Positions 11,785 to 23,230 of a stretch of 64,000 bases of DNA are shown in pieces (positions within the stretch are counted from its first letter, which is position 1; every line of letters starts with the position of its first letter). Below the pieces are notes generated by a model. It was not told the DNA's origin and did no database searches. It worked only from the letters and a program-made list of their open reading frames with translations. The stretch is from the NCBI GenBank assembly GCA_029747015.1, contig JAKOGI010002174.1, positions 10,001 to 74,000 of the forward strand, read 5' to 3'. Origin of the DNA: Carnegiea gigantea. Its lineage: Eukaryota > Streptophyta > Magnoliopsida > Caryophyllales > Cactaceae. The position numbers and the translations under genes are program-made.

Positions 11785-11796
11785 GCTCTGATACCA
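11785..11796 (-). other. Copia-1 primer-binding site (initiator Met-tRNA)
   Basis: The minus strand reads TGGTATCAGAGC one base after the 5' LTR. It is complementary to the 3' end of plant initiator methionine tRNA, the usual copia primer. Confidence 0.92.
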
Positions 11797-11797
11797 C

Positions 11798-12144
11798 TAT
11801 TGAAAAGTAAGGATTACCTGAGTACGAAGGCTCGGTTGCCTGGATCTCACGCTTGCTAGACTGCTACCCATGAAACGGTGGCTACTAGAGTCACCAGTGA
11901 ACCACACTTCAAACCCGTACCCCGAGGATGGTTAGGCAGTGAGAGGGAAGGACAGAGAGAATTAGGGAATAGCTCTTGCTTGCTGTGTTTCTATATCTCA
12001 TCCACATACACACACCCCCCTTTTATAGTTACATAATCCTATAACTGATATCAGATTTAATGGCAGATTAATACATAATTAATCCCCTTGTAACTGCCGA
12101 ATTAATTGGGCAATTTAATCCTGTGTGACCGTTATAGGTTAACA
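11798..12144 (-). repeat. Copia-1 5' LTR
   Basis: This 347 bp repeat pairs with 2929-3281. Its outer end reads TGTTAACC on the minus strand and its inner end CAATA, a decayed CA terminus. It would hold promoter and polyadenylation signals. Confidence 0.9.
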
Positions 12145-12183
12145 CTCAGAAATAAAAAACCTAGAGAATTAATGGATTTCCCC

Positions 12184-12916
12184 TTACAGCTTGTTGAGAA
12201 GGGGGGGACAATCTCCTTGCACTACTAGACGTTTGAACTCATGATGAGCCACTTGTCTAAGGGCAAAAAAGCAAGACCTCACCACCTCCAGTTCAGCTCC
12301 CAAGAACCTAAGTTCTTGCTTCACACGAACCCACATGATGTCCCCAAGGTGATCTTTATTCTTTAACCACAAAACCCCATCCCCTACTATCCTAACCGCT
12401 CTGCCCAACATTAAGATTAAGCTTCAAAAGCGCAAAACATGACAACTTCTAGAACTGCCCAACATCCTCTACAGTCATCGCTATAGGAAGCTTCAGATAG
12501 AGAAATCGCTTCACAAAACTAGCTACGCTAATAGGCAACCCAACTCTGTTCATGTCTTGTTTGCCAAATATAAATTGATTCCATGTGTTACAACATTCCC
12601 ACATAACTGCAACAAAATCTCTGTGGTTCTTTGGATCAAGAGACTCTACCGCCACTTTAATGAAATCTAACACTAAAGAAAAATTACAGTACCAAAGTCC
12701 ATCACCGAAGTCACTCCCATGCCATATTTCATAGGCCAATGAATAGGAGAACAAAGCATGAACATTGGATTCTTCAAGAGCCCCAAAAATTTCACAATTC
12801 ATAGTTAGGAATTCTTCTTGTAATATTAGATCTTGTCGCAACTGTTGAGAGCCCACTTTCCAATCAAATTGCGTGGCACCACATTTAGAACCCAAAGCTT
12901 GTTCCAAACTGTACAA
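12184..12916 (-). pseudogene. LINE RNase H-like C-terminus and preceding linker
   Basis: The 155-residue frame from 12916 has the region after the zf-RVT histidines (ESNVHALFSYSLAYEIWHG, then WECCNTWNQFIFGKQ), like plant LINEs where a Cys-rich zf-RVT is followed by a W-x-x-x-N-x-F-x-F motif. The 75-residue frame from 12411 has AELEVVRSCFFALRQVAHH and RLVVQGDCPPLLNKL, matching the RVT_3/RNase H-like fold with its conserved E, A-L and V-x-G-D residues. The two frames are offset, so this is a pseudogene. Confidence 0.72.
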
Positions 12917-13138
12917 CCACCCCCACTCTGAGAAGGATTATCCCTAACTTCAATGTCACAGGCAACTACATATGCTGATTACAGTCTCAACTCACCCTTT
13001 GATCCAAAGACTCAAAATGCTACATTAGCTTATCCTCAAACCAAGCATCACACAATTGGATTTGAAGAATATAATCCATGTCACAAGGCAGGGACAAATT
13101 CCTAACTCCCTCCAGTAACGGAGGTCTTGATTCATTAA

Positions 13139-14548
13139 GGCCCTGTTCTGTTCGGTGGGAAATAATAGGTGTGGGACGGGTGAGTGTGGGAAAGGGGGGA
13201 AGGAGTTGGTGAGTGCGGTATTTTTTTTTTTTTTTAAGTGTGGGAAGGAGTGGGTGAGTGTGGATGAAAGTTGAATGTAGTTGAATGAAGTTGAATTATT
13301 AGTTATTAATATTTTTTTGTTTTATAATGTAATAATTTTATTGTGATAGTAATTAATGATGATGAAATTTTTTAATTTTTGTTTATTCGTTTTTGTTCTT
13401 TTTTATTTTGTTTATTTTGTTTATTTTTTTTGTTTTTGTATTTTGTATTTTGTATTTTTGTATTTTATTATTTTATTATTTATTATTTATTTATTATTTT
13501 TATTTTTCTTAAATTTTTTAAATTTTTTAATTTTTTAAAATTTTTCATTTTTATTTTTCTTAATTTTTCAAATTTTTTTATTTTTTATTTTTATTTTTAT
13601 TTTTCTAAATTTTTTAAATTTTTTAGTTTTAATTTTTAATTTTTTTGTATTTATTTTTTATTTTCTTATTTTTTTGTATTTATTTTTTTATTTTTTATTT
13701 TTTGGAATTTTCCGTAGGTTGTTTTTTGGAATAAAAAATAAAAAGTTTAAAAATTTAAAAATAAATACAACAAAATAAAAAATAAAAAATAAAAACAATA
13801 CGAAAAAATAAAAAAATAAAAAAATAAAAAACAAAAAATAAAAATAAATACAAAAAAATTAAAAATTTTAAAATAAAAAATAAAAATAGAAATAAAAAAT
13901 AAAAAATAAACAATTGAAAAATTAAAAAAATGAAAAGAAAAAATAAAAAAGAAAAAATACAAAAATACAAAAATACAAAAATAAAAACAAAAAATACAAA
14001 AATGCAAAAATGCAAAAATAAAGAAATAAAAAAATAAAAAAATAAAAAAAAACAAAATAAAAAATTTAAAAAAATTCCAGTAACATAAAATTTCTAAAAA
14101 TAATGTCAACTATAATACATCTGCACTTTCTGTCATGAATTACGAACAATGCCAAAAAACTATACGTAGGAAAAAACATCTGCAACTTCTGTCATGGATT
14201 ACGATTTAGAGAAAATTATTCTATCACATGCACAGTAACAACCATATATGTTTTCTAACCTACGACAAATATCTCATAACCAACAATAACAAAAAAAATA
14301 AAACTGTTCCATAACATCCGAAAAATTAAAACTTCTTATAATTGCCATCAGATTATTCGTACACACAATTATGTAAATTATAAAAATTTTCAGAATATGA
14401 GAAATGGTTGTTTTATGTAGGTGTGAAACGAAGTGGGTGAGTGTGGGAAGGAGTGATATTTTTTTTTAAGTGTGGGAATGAGTGGGAAGAGGGGGGAAGG
14501 AGTAGGTGAGTGTGGGTTGGTTGATTAAACTACGAAAAGAACATGACC
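13139..14548. mobile_element. Fold-back (hairpin) transposon 2, TAA duplication
   Basis: The ends GGCCCTGTTCTGTTCG and, in reverse complement, GGTCATGTTCTTTTCGTAG are imperfect inverted repeats flanked by TAA (13136-13138 and 14549-14551). Sub-terminal arms rich in GTGTGGGA and GTGAGTG motifs enclose a T-rich half (13370-13715) and an A-rich half (13727-14075). Size and architecture match 3626-5077, but the arm repeats differ, so it belongs to a related subfamily. A short tandem duplication (about 14115-14205) lies in the right part. No transposase is encoded; the Phe-rich frames are simple-sequence artefacts. It sits inside a LINE. Confidence 0.72.
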
Positions 14549-14551
14549 TAA

Positions 14552-14719
14552 GTCAAACACCACAGCCTGTAAGTTACCACCCTGATCAGTTAAAATGGGC
14601 CTAAAAGAATATAGTCCAGGCACCCAACCAGAGGTCCAAATGCTAATATTGTCACCATGCCCCATAGACCATCTAGACCTTTTCACAATAATGTACGTAT
14701 GCCCCTCAAGTTTCACCAA
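14552..14719 (-). pseudogene. LINE zf-RVT upstream segment
   Basis: The frame reads KRSRWSMGHGDNISIWTSGW then VPGLYSFRPI, corresponding to the plant LINE motif W-x-x-G-[ND]-G-x-x-I-x-x-W-x-x-x-W-[IV]-P upstream of the zinc-binding RT domain. It lies just upstream of the fold-back insertion, and the LINE continues on the other side at 13135. Confidence 0.7.
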
Positions 14720-14853
14720 GTAAAACTTTGCTTGGGCCCCAACTCTGTATGAAGAACATCACTGCCAGGATGGTAGCATGCCTTCAATAAGCGAACCACC
14801 AGAAAATGATCATCCCTAAACAATACCCAAACTCATTTGGCTAAGCATTCTTT

Positions 14854-15243
14854 GAGCATTTCCAATAGAAAGTTAGTTTTTTGGCTCACCAGTGGGGGCA
14901 TACTCCTTCCACATCATCCCATGAGCCAATTTTTCGGCTCACAAGTTTTCTCTTCATAATGGAAGACTCAGAACTTTAGCTCATAGCATAAAATAATGCC
15001 TATAAATTGACTTTACAATAGATAACTTTCATTTTAAAAGTTTTAAAAAAAGGAACGGCCAATTAGAACAAAATGAAAACCAAAAAAAAAAAAAAACCAA
15101 AGGAAAAAGTATGCAAGGCAGATTCGTCCCTCGCAGCCAGCCTCACAATCCATGCAATTTTGTCACTAGTGTATGCTTTATGAGCCACTCGGCTCAAATT
15201 TCAAGGTGAGCGAGGCTAACTTCTAAGCTCGTTTTGCATGCTC
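14854..15243. mobile_element. Probable Mutator-type MITE in the LINE
   Basis: The left end GAGCATTTCCAATAG with a following AAGTTAG...GGCTCA block is mirrored at the right end, whose reverse complement begins GAGCATGCAAAACGAG and continues with AAGTTAG...GCTCA. Ends of the GAGCATNTCCAA type are common in plant Mutator-like MITEs. The stretch carries no frame. A clean 9 bp target duplication was not found, so boundaries are provisional. Confidence 0.45.
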
Positions 15244-15599
15244 TCAAAAGCATCTAACTCCCAGAAACCTAGTGCACAATCCTTCTTCCTAACACATAAT
15301 TGAGAGTCCCTTACCTAATGAAAATTTTCTTGCTTTGAGAGTAATTACCCCACCAAAATCCATTGATAATCAATTGAATGACGTTACAAAAATACTTATG
15401 AAATTTAAATATACTCATAGCATATGTAAGAATTGCTTAGGCAACAACCTTTATGAGTAGTTCTTGACCTGCCTAGAACACTAGCTTATCTATCCAGTTT
15501 GAAAGATGCTTACCGACACAATCTTTGATAAGGAGAACGACCTTCTTCTTAGACCTATCCAGATATGCAGGAAGGCCCAGATACTTCTCTTGGATGGAC

Positions 15600-16130
15600 A
15601 CCTCTCACATATCCATAGACAACATGACTTCATCCTTGCGCTGTTGCACAACACCCTTAGCAAAAAATATACTTGACATATCGAAATTGACCTTCTGACC
15701 TACATCCTTGTCATACCGCAACAACTTAGATTTAATCACTTGAGCCTTCTCCGTATTCACCTTATGAAATAAAACCAAGTTCTCTGAAAAAAGCAATGTG
15801 AGATGCTAGGAGCATTGTCACAAACCAAATGACCCTGGATCAAACGATCCAATTCAGCCTTTCCTAACATGCTAATTAACTCCTCCACGATAAATAGGAA
15901 CAAATAGGGGGATATTGGGTGGCCTTGTCTAACCCCATGGGCCAGACTCTCCCCCTAGGCATTCCATTAATAATAAAAGAGAGGGAAGCCGATTCCATCT
16001 AGTTCATCACCATTTCAACCCAAGACTCCGAAATCTAAGTTACAGAATAACCTTGCGTAATGATATGCCTTGCTTATATTACTTTGACTGCCATAGACCC
16101 ATTATGGCATTGATCCATCATGGAGTGGAA
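15600..16130 (-). pseudogene. LINE reverse transcriptase core, catalytic motif lost
   Basis: From about 15990 downward the minus strand gives, across frameshifts, ESASLSFIINGMPRG, then a GHPISPYLFLFIVEEL block (the plant LINE G-x-P-x-S-P-Y-L-F motif, RT domain 4). Next comes the place of the F-A-D-D active site, which here reads LFSENLVLFHK, then VLKS/GQKVNF-type residues as VIKSKLLRYDK and GQKVNFDMSSIFF. Both catalytic aspartates appear to be replaced. The region cannot encode an active RT. Confidence 0.72.
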
Positions 16131-16182
16131 AACTTTATAAAAAAATCATAATATTTGTAACATCGCTACTATTAAACATAAA

Positions 16183-16592
16183 TATTCGTGCCAAAAATGT
16201 GTTATTTTTACAGTATTTTTACACCTGTTTTATGCTCGTTATAATTATTACTTTTAGGTTTTTATTTGATTTTATTTTGTTTTGTAGGTTTTGAATAAAA
16301 TGAAAATAATTATGGAAAAATGCGAAAAAGATGGAAAATGTTGGAAATGAGATTCGGGCCATGAAAGATTGAAGAAGCAACCCAAGAATAAGTCCAACCC
16401 TTCTTTTTATCCATCATCTAAAAAGAAGGGGAAAAAAAAAGAAAAAAAATTGAAAAACCTACCCAGCCCATCACATGTCAGTCGCGTGACCCCCAATTAA
16501 AACCCCCTTAAACTTTCTCTCCCCTTCTTTTTGGTTCTCAAACCCTGAAACCCGACCCCTGCTTCACCGGTCTTATTGCTATTGCCATCTCC

Positions 16593-16641
<49 letters not shown>

Positions 16642-17864
16642 AACACCATCAGCGTTGCCATCATCAACAAGCACCACCAGCAACCCACGTGGCATGCCAG
16701 CCTGCACCATCGCGACCATCCATGATACCACGCAAATCGACGATTGAGAATGGAAGAGGGCTCGGGTATATAATCAAGCTAGCGGTGTTTTTGGAGGTCG
16801 AATTCGGTAATAATTTAGGGTTTTAGGTATAGTTAAGCTTTAGGTTTAGTTTTAGGTTTAATTTCGTGTTCATTTCAGTCATTCGAAATTTAGGGTTGTT
16901 TCGGTTTAGGGTTTTGATTTTAGATTTGTTTTCAGCACTTAATTCCGTGTAATTAGGCTATGACTTGCTGATTTCGAATTTTCATTCATGAATTGCAACA
17001 ATTTCTGGGCTAATTTTGAGTAAATTCAAACTTTCCCTCTCCCTGTTTATGGTGGTCTTCAAGTTCATGCTCTGTTTCAATCTGCTACACCGCCAGTTTC
17101 ATCCTGTTCATGGTCACGAATTGGGTTTGATTTCTCCGCTTAATCTCTTGCAATTCTTTTAGCTAAAAGTTGCTGGAAATCCTGAGTTCCTCCCCCTTTT
17201 TGGAGTTGATTCTGCTTATGTTCTGTTCAAGAGGTTGCTTAATTCGGATTCAGTTAGGTTCTTGTTGATGATTGTTCTATTGTTCTCTTAGTGATTATGG
17301 AGTAATTAGGTTTTGCTGGGGTGTGTTGGTTGATGTGATTTTGATTGCTGATGGTGATGTTATGGGATTTTGAACCTAGTGATGATGATGATGAGGTCAC
17401 AATGTTCTAATTAGGTTTTGTTGATGGTTGTTGGTTGTGTTTTGCTCTCGGTTTCCCCTCCCCTGTTTTGGTCCTTGTTGAAGTTTTGATGGTGTTTTGT
17501 TTTGGTTCTCTTATAATGCTCACTTCAAATTTGGCGCAATTGTTTCCCTGGATTATGTTAGTCTTGATTATGATTGAGTATTAGGTTTATTCCTTTTATG
17601 TGGTTGAGTTTCGTTTTGATGTTTTATAAAAGTCAAAGAATATTAGAGTTTGCAAATATCTAGGGAATATTTAGAATTTGATCTGTTTATAAACTTTAAT
17701 CTCAGTTATTCACTGTTTTAATTAATTTAAAATGATGCTAGATTAGTTTAATTTCATGCTTAGTGATCTTAATTTCTTCCATCGTCCCTGAGGACACGAG
17801 CCTCAAGTACTACAGTGAAAGATGTACGTTTACGGCTTTAGTTTACACTCGAAATTTCCCAACA
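16183..17864 (+). repeat. Left LTR of gypsy-like element 1
   Basis: It starts TATTCGTGCC (its partner starts TGTTCGTGCC) and ends CCCAACA. It is about 50 bp longer than the right LTR, mainly because of a (TC)n run at about 16597-16640. Confidence 0.9.
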
Positions 17865-17870
17865 AGTTTT

Positions 17871-17888
17871 TGACGCCGTTGCCAGGGA
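17871..17888 (+). other. Primer-binding site of gypsy-like element 1 (Asp-tRNA type)
   Basis: TGACGCCGTTGCCAGGGA differs at two places from TGGCGCCGTTGCCGGGGA, the sequence complementary to plant Asp-tRNA used by many gypsy elements. It begins six bases after the LTR. Confidence 0.85.
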
Positions 17889-18362
17889 CGACGACATGAG
17901 TTTCGGTCACATTTTCTTTTTTTTTTTACCTATTTTCTTGTTAGTAGCATAGATCTTGATTTACTTCCTTTATTTCGTTATTAATTATGACTTCATTTAG
18001 TTCATTTCTTAAAAATTCCCAAAATTCAAAAAATTAGAAAAGTTAAAATCTAAAAAAATTTTGAAAACTTCAAAATCACTAAAAATGGGAAAACCACTAA
18101 ATTTTTTTTCAAAAAATAGAAAATCTTGAAAACCACAAAAAAAATTAAAAAATTTTAAAAACCTCAAAAACAAAGTGGCAAGTTTATACATGTTTTCTTC
18201 TTCTTAGTTTCATTTTTATTAGTTGCTTATGCTTTTATTTACTTTGTTTATTCATTGTTAGTTCTGATATATTTAGTTCATTTCTTGAAAAAAATCCAAA
18301 AACCCAAAAAAATTAAAAACTTAAAAACCCCTAAAAATTGAAAATTTCTAAAAACTTAAAAA

Positions 18363-19655
18363 ACTTCAAATTCCAGTTTTCCATTCTCGCAATATGAGCA
18401 TGAACATTTTTGGAGTTATCTTTCAAGGCTTAATGAGTATCGTGCTCAGCTAAAACATAATTTTGAAAAATGAAAAATTTGTGAGGTCATTACTATGGGT
18501 CTAAATGTTAAGTCAAGGAATTATATTGAATCAATTTGTCCTTTAGGTTTAATAGAATTATTATCTAAAACTCAAGATGAAGTTTAGGATTTCTTTGAAA
18601 GATTAACTTCGGAAACCCATGCGTTTGAACAAGCTAGCGAGACTTTTAAATACCCAACTCATGGAGAGTATGATTTTCATGCTAATTCTTACCCTCTAGA
18701 CCACTTTGTGAATTCATATGGCCCATCTTATTCTTATATGCCTTCTGTTTTGTACGATTATTGTGAATCTCCTGATCATGATGCTCATACTTGTCCTTAT
18801 CGTGTTTATGTTAATGCTACATGTGCAAGTTTTGAAATGAAGATTAATGAATTGACTGATCAAATGATAGAGACAATGAAAGCGAGAATTGTTGCATGCT
18901 CTCAATGTTTTAATCAAAATAGGGAGACTTATAGTGAGATTGATTCTAGTTTAAGATCTCCTAAACCTGATATTAGTCTCTATGATAATTTTGAACCCTC
19001 TTATTCTGCTAGGCTTGACTTGACTGAGGACATGTATTTGCCTAGTCCAGGTTAAGAGAGTGACCTCCCTATGTCTCTATCACCGGGCATTGCACCCTGC
19101 ACTAGCTCACCTAATGGTGTCACTAATGATGGCCTAGTTTTTACTGACCCACCCACTACTCTGAATGACTTTTGTGAGTTTAAAATGGGTGAACAATCTG
19201 ATACGGTTAGTGAGTTAGATATCCGCGTTACTCTTGAAGTTGAGCCTCATGATTTTGATGATTCGAAAGACAATTCACAGGAGTTGTGTGATAAAGTAAT
19301 TGAACTCACTATGTTGGACTTTGATGATGATATTCTTTATGCAGAATATGAATATTTTTCATGTGGGTTTGATGTTACTGAAGGTCTTGATGTGGGTTTT
19401 CATGTTGAATATGAATTATTCTCTTTTGATTCTGTCATTCCTGACCTTCTATTTAAATCAGATGATAATATTCTGTATATGGAATACGAATCTTTTTATG
19501 AGTTTAATATCTATGAAACTTCTAATGATGATTTTTGTGCTGATTATGAGACCTTCTCTTTTGATCCCATCCAAACTGACTTCTTTTTTGAATATTGCAA
19601 GTCTGAATTTGTTGAGTCTAAGATCATTGCCACTAAGAATTTTGCTTTAGACTAG
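18363..19655 (+). pseudogene. Gag-like protein of gypsy-like element 1, three in-frame stops
   Basis: One reading frame runs from about 18363 to 19655, broken by TGA (18471), TAG (18585) and TAA (19053). It starts with a gag-type block (FSQYEHEHFWSYLSRLNEYR), continues to a Cys/His cluster at about 18759-18803 (YDYCESPDHDAHTCPYR, a C-x2-x-x4-H-x4-C-like knuckle short of one Cys), and ends in a strongly acidic region rich in Asp, Glu, Phe and Tyr. The same layout is in the neighbouring element (24802-26274). The exact start is uncertain because no good ATG is near 18363. By family it would package the element RNA; no pol follows. Confidence 0.75.
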
Positions 19656-21575
19656 ATTCATACGCAAATGGGACTTAACAGACTGGTGAACCTTACACCC
19701 ACTCTTTTGCCTCGATTAGTCGTTTATGCTGATATAGTTTGTAGGCAAATGACCTCAACACTGGCTCATTTTGAGTATGTTCATTTCCTTTCTAATTAGG
19801 CCCAACTGTTTGATAAGTTGAAGCGGGCCCTTACCTGTACTTTATTAGCTAAGTGGATGTACTCTTTCTGGCTCCAACTCACTGCTTTTTACTGTTTCTA
19901 TATAATTGAGAGTTGGGCTTCTTTGTTTGATAAGCTGTTACTTGCTTTGATGAGTTTTGATTTGAGTAGCACTTTTCAGGTTAATATGGAGTGACTGATG
20001 CTCCATAAGCCTCATATTGCATAATCGTCGTGAGGTATAGCTTGGGTACAATCTGTGTCCAACCTGGTATGATCGTTCCACTCTTCCATCTTCTCTTTTT
20101 CATTTCTTTTCATTCTTTTTGTACTTATATGGATAATTAGGACTGTGAATATATGGGTGATTGATCTTAAGGAGCAATTTGGGATATGTTGAGCCGTGTG
20201 CGCTATGATCACCCTTTCTTGTTACTTGTGGATATCTAAGATTGTTTTTATGTTTCACTTTGTTTTGTTTCTTTATTTTTGTTAAGTTTTGGTTTTTGTT
20301 TTCCTTTATTTTTCTTTTTTTAAAATTTTGTGTTCAAGTCTTATTTTGTTTTGGTTTGGTTTTGATTTTGGTCATTTAGTGGTTTTGGTTTGGTTTTGAT
20401 TTTGGTGATTTTATGTTTGTTTTTAGTTTTGTTTGTGATTTGTATTGGTGTCCTAGTTTGTATATATTTGTAGTTTTATGTGATCTTATGAGTGTATAGC
20501 TAATATGATTGATTTTCAGCACCTTAGTTCCCATAATGATGACATTGTGAAGTTTTGGTGTGAGGTTGAGCTGCCCTTTTTTTTGAAAAATCCAAAAAAA
20601 CTTTTTGATTTTGTTTTGGGGGACGTTTGTACTATGTCTGATTAGCTTGAATTCCCTGTGCCTCGGTCATTAGCTTGTATATAAGTAGGATGTGCATGAG
20701 AAGTCTCCAACCTCAGTGTGATATTCTAAGCCCCAGTTCTAACCCTAATGTTCAGTATAGATTGTGTAATCCAATCCTTGTTTATTCCTTCGTCATTATC
20801 TTCAGGTCTTAGACTTCCATGAATGATTCTCCCACTAGCTGACACAGTTACTTTAAAAAAAAAATTGAAAAAGTGTATTATGAATAAAGAAGGAAAAAAA
20901 GAAAAGAAAAAGAGATGGAATAAAACTTGGAATGACAAGTATCCCTTTGAGGCATGCGTTATTGGGCGTTGCCCTTTGAGGCATGTACTACTGGGCATTA
21001 CCCTTTGAGACAATATTGCTACTGGGAAAGTTTACTTCCAAAATTAGTATGATAATAATGTAGTTGTGTCAGGCAAGTGGGATTGAGTCAAATTCTGGTA
21101 AATCTAAGCCCTAGGATGATGATACACTTACACACGAGTACTGAGATGGATTCAGAATCTTGATGTTCAAATAGGGTAAAAAAATTAGTGATCTGAAGTC
21201 ATTTATGAGGTAGAAGGCTTTGAAGTATATTCTGTATATATACAGGTCAATAACTTGGTTACATGGGTGATTTAGTTGATTAGAACATGTGCATATCTTT
21301 CCCAAATTCTGCACATATTAGTTTTAAGAAAAAACCAAAATGATTTTCTTTTAATTTTTGAAATAATTTTTATGGGTAGTTCACCTAAAAATCCTCACGA
21401 GACCTCATTTGTGCACTTGGGAGACTGAGGGGTTTAAAGGGCTTGTTGTATGCACTAAATGCAACTGTGATTCCCACGACAGTGAATTAGGATTTTCTTT
21501 TGCTTATTTTTCATTTTCTTTTAGTTAGTTTAATTATTTTACTCGAGGACGAGCAAAATCTTGGTCTGGGGTATT
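19656..21575 (+). other. Non-coding interior of gypsy-like element 1
   Basis: No conserved frame was seen. The sequence is T- and GT-rich between 20230 and 20480. A segment near 19993-20080 resembles the tail of the gag region of element 2 (GGGTACA...CCAACCTGGTA). A weak purine tract, TCTGGGGTAT, precedes the right LTR. Confidence 0.6.
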
Positions 21576-23207
21576 TGTTCGTGCCAAAAATGTGTTATTT
21601 TTACGGTACTTTTACACCTATTTTATGCTCATTATAATTGTTATTTTTAGGTTTTTAATTGATTTGATTTTGTTTTGTAGGTTTTGAATCAAATGAAAAT
21701 AATTATGGAAAATGCGAAAAAGATGGAAAATGTTGGAAATAAAAATTCGGGCCATGAAAGATTGAAGAAGCAGTCCAAGAATCAGCCCAACCCTTCTTTT
21801 TATCCATCATCGAAAAAAAAGAAAAAAAAGAAAATAAAATTGAAAAACCTACCCAGCCCATCACGTGACCCTCAACTAACCCCTTAAACTTTCTCTCTCC
21901 TTCTTCTCGGTTCTCAAAACCAGGAAGCCTCAACCCAGAGACCCTGAAACCCGACCCCTGTTTCATTGCTCTAATCGCCATCTCATCTCCCTCTCTCTCT
22001 TCAACACCGTCAGCGTCGCCCTCATCAACAAGCACCACCAGCAACCCACATAGCATACCATCTTGCACCATCGTGACCATCCATGATACCATGCAAATCG
22101 ACGATTGATAATGAAAGAGGGCTCGGGTATATAATCAAGCTAGCGGCGTTTTTGGAGGTCGAATTAGGCAATAATTTAGGGTTTTAGGTGTAGTTAAGCT
22201 TTAGGTTTAGTTTTAGGTTTAATTTCGTGTTCGTTTCAGTCATTTGAAATTTAGGGTTGTTTCGGTTTAGGGTTTTGATTTTAGATTTGTTTTCAGCACT
22301 TAATTCCGTGTAATTAGGCTTTGACTTGCTGATTTCGAATTTTCATTCATGAATTGCAATAATTTCTGGGCAAATTTTGAGTAAATTCAAACTTTCCCTC
22401 TCCCTGTTTATGGTGGTCTTCAAGTTCATGCTCTGTTTCGATCTGCTGCACCGCCAGTTTCATCCTGTTCATGGTCACGAATTGGGTTTGATTTCTCCGC
22501 TTAATCTCTTGCAATTCTTTTAGCTAAAAGTTGCTGGAAATCCTGAGTTCCCTCCCCTTTTTGGAGTTGATTCTGCTTATGTTCTGTTCAAGAGGTTGCT
22601 TAATTCGGATTCAGTTAGGTTCTTGTTGATGATTGTTCTATTGTTCTCCTAGTGATTATGGAGTAATTAGGTTTTGCTGGGGTGTGTTGGTTGATGTGAT
22701 TTTGATTGCTGATGGTGGTGTTATGTGATTTTGAACCTAGTGATGATGATGATGAGGTCACAATGTTCTAATTAGGTTTTGTTGATGGTTGTTGGTTGTG
22801 TTTTGCTCTCGGTTTCCCCTCCCCTGTTTTGGTCCTTGTTGGAGTTTTGATGGTGTTTTGTTTTGGTTCTCTTATAATGCTTACTTCAAATTTGGATTGA
22901 TTGTTTCCCTTGATTATGTTAGTCTTGATTATGATTAACTATTAGGTTTATTCCTTTTATGTGGTTGAGTTTCGTTTTAATGTTTTATAAACGTTAAAGA
23001 ATATTAGAGTTTGCAAATATCTCAGGAATATTTAGAATTTGATCTCAATTATTCATTGTTTTAATTAATTTAAAATGATGCTAGATTAGTTTAATTTCAT
23101 GCTTAGTGATGTTAATCTCTTCCATGGTCCCCGAGGACACGACCCTCAAGTATTACAGTGAAAGCTGTACGCTTACGACTTTAGTTTACACTCGAAATCT
23201 CCCAACA
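21576..23207 (+). repeat. Right LTR of gypsy-like element 1
   Basis: It starts TGTTCGTGCC and ends CCCAACA and pairs with 16183-17864. The small number of visible differences suggests insertion more recent than that of Copia-1. Confidence 0.9.
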
Positions 23208-23230
23208 ATAAAATTTAGTAGGAGAATTAT

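Larger units (their letters stand above)
2929..12144 (-). mobile_element. Copia-1: decayed Ty1-copia LTR retrotransposon
   Basis: Two similar terminal repeats of about 350 bp face the same way and enclose, on the minus strand, an initiator-Met primer site, gag, protease, integrase, reverse transcriptase and RNase H in the Ty1-copia order (integrase before RT). Flanks CTTAG (2924-2928) and CTCAG (12145-12149) look like a target duplication with one mismatch. The coding part has at least four frame changes and several stops, so the element is dead. A hairpin transposon (3626-5077) and part of another (to 5289) lie in its 3' untranslated region. Stretches 3294-3622 and 5290-5913 are that 3' region and show no gene. 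Confidence 0.92.
12150..16177 (-). mobile_element. Dead LINE (L1-type) retrotransposon, 5'-truncated, minus strand
   Basis: Blocks in the order RT, zinc-binding RT domain (zf-RVT) and RNase H-like domain run from about 16130 down to 12184, the order of plant L1-type LINE ORF2. The element is cut by a fold-back transposon (13139-14548) and probably by a MITE (14854-15243). At its upstream end it stops at the gypsy-like insertion at 16178; no 5' half is recognisable beyond that insertion. Stops and frameshifts are frequent. Confidence 0.75.
16183..23207 (+). mobile_element. Non-autonomous gypsy-like element 1 (LTR + gag only)
   Basis: Two LTRs of 1682 and 1632 bp, visually near-identical over long stretches, enclose 3.7 kb. 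Perfect 5 bp target duplications ATAAA lie at 16178-16182 and 23208-23212. An Asp-tRNA primer site follows the left LTR. Only a gag-like frame is present; no protease, RT or integrase was seen on either strand, so the element must have borrowed enzymes from an autonomous relative (TR-GAG / LARD type of organisation). Internal sequence from 19656 to 21575 is non-coding and T-rich. Confidence 0.88.

Noticed and set aside
13356..14109. More Phe-rich frames on both strands
   Set aside because: Same reason: simple-sequence core of the second hairpin element.
16178..23212. Insertion of mitochondrial or plastid DNA as an explanation for the long direct repeats
   Set aside because: Perfect 5 bp duplications, an Asp-tRNA primer site and TG...CA ends show LTRs.
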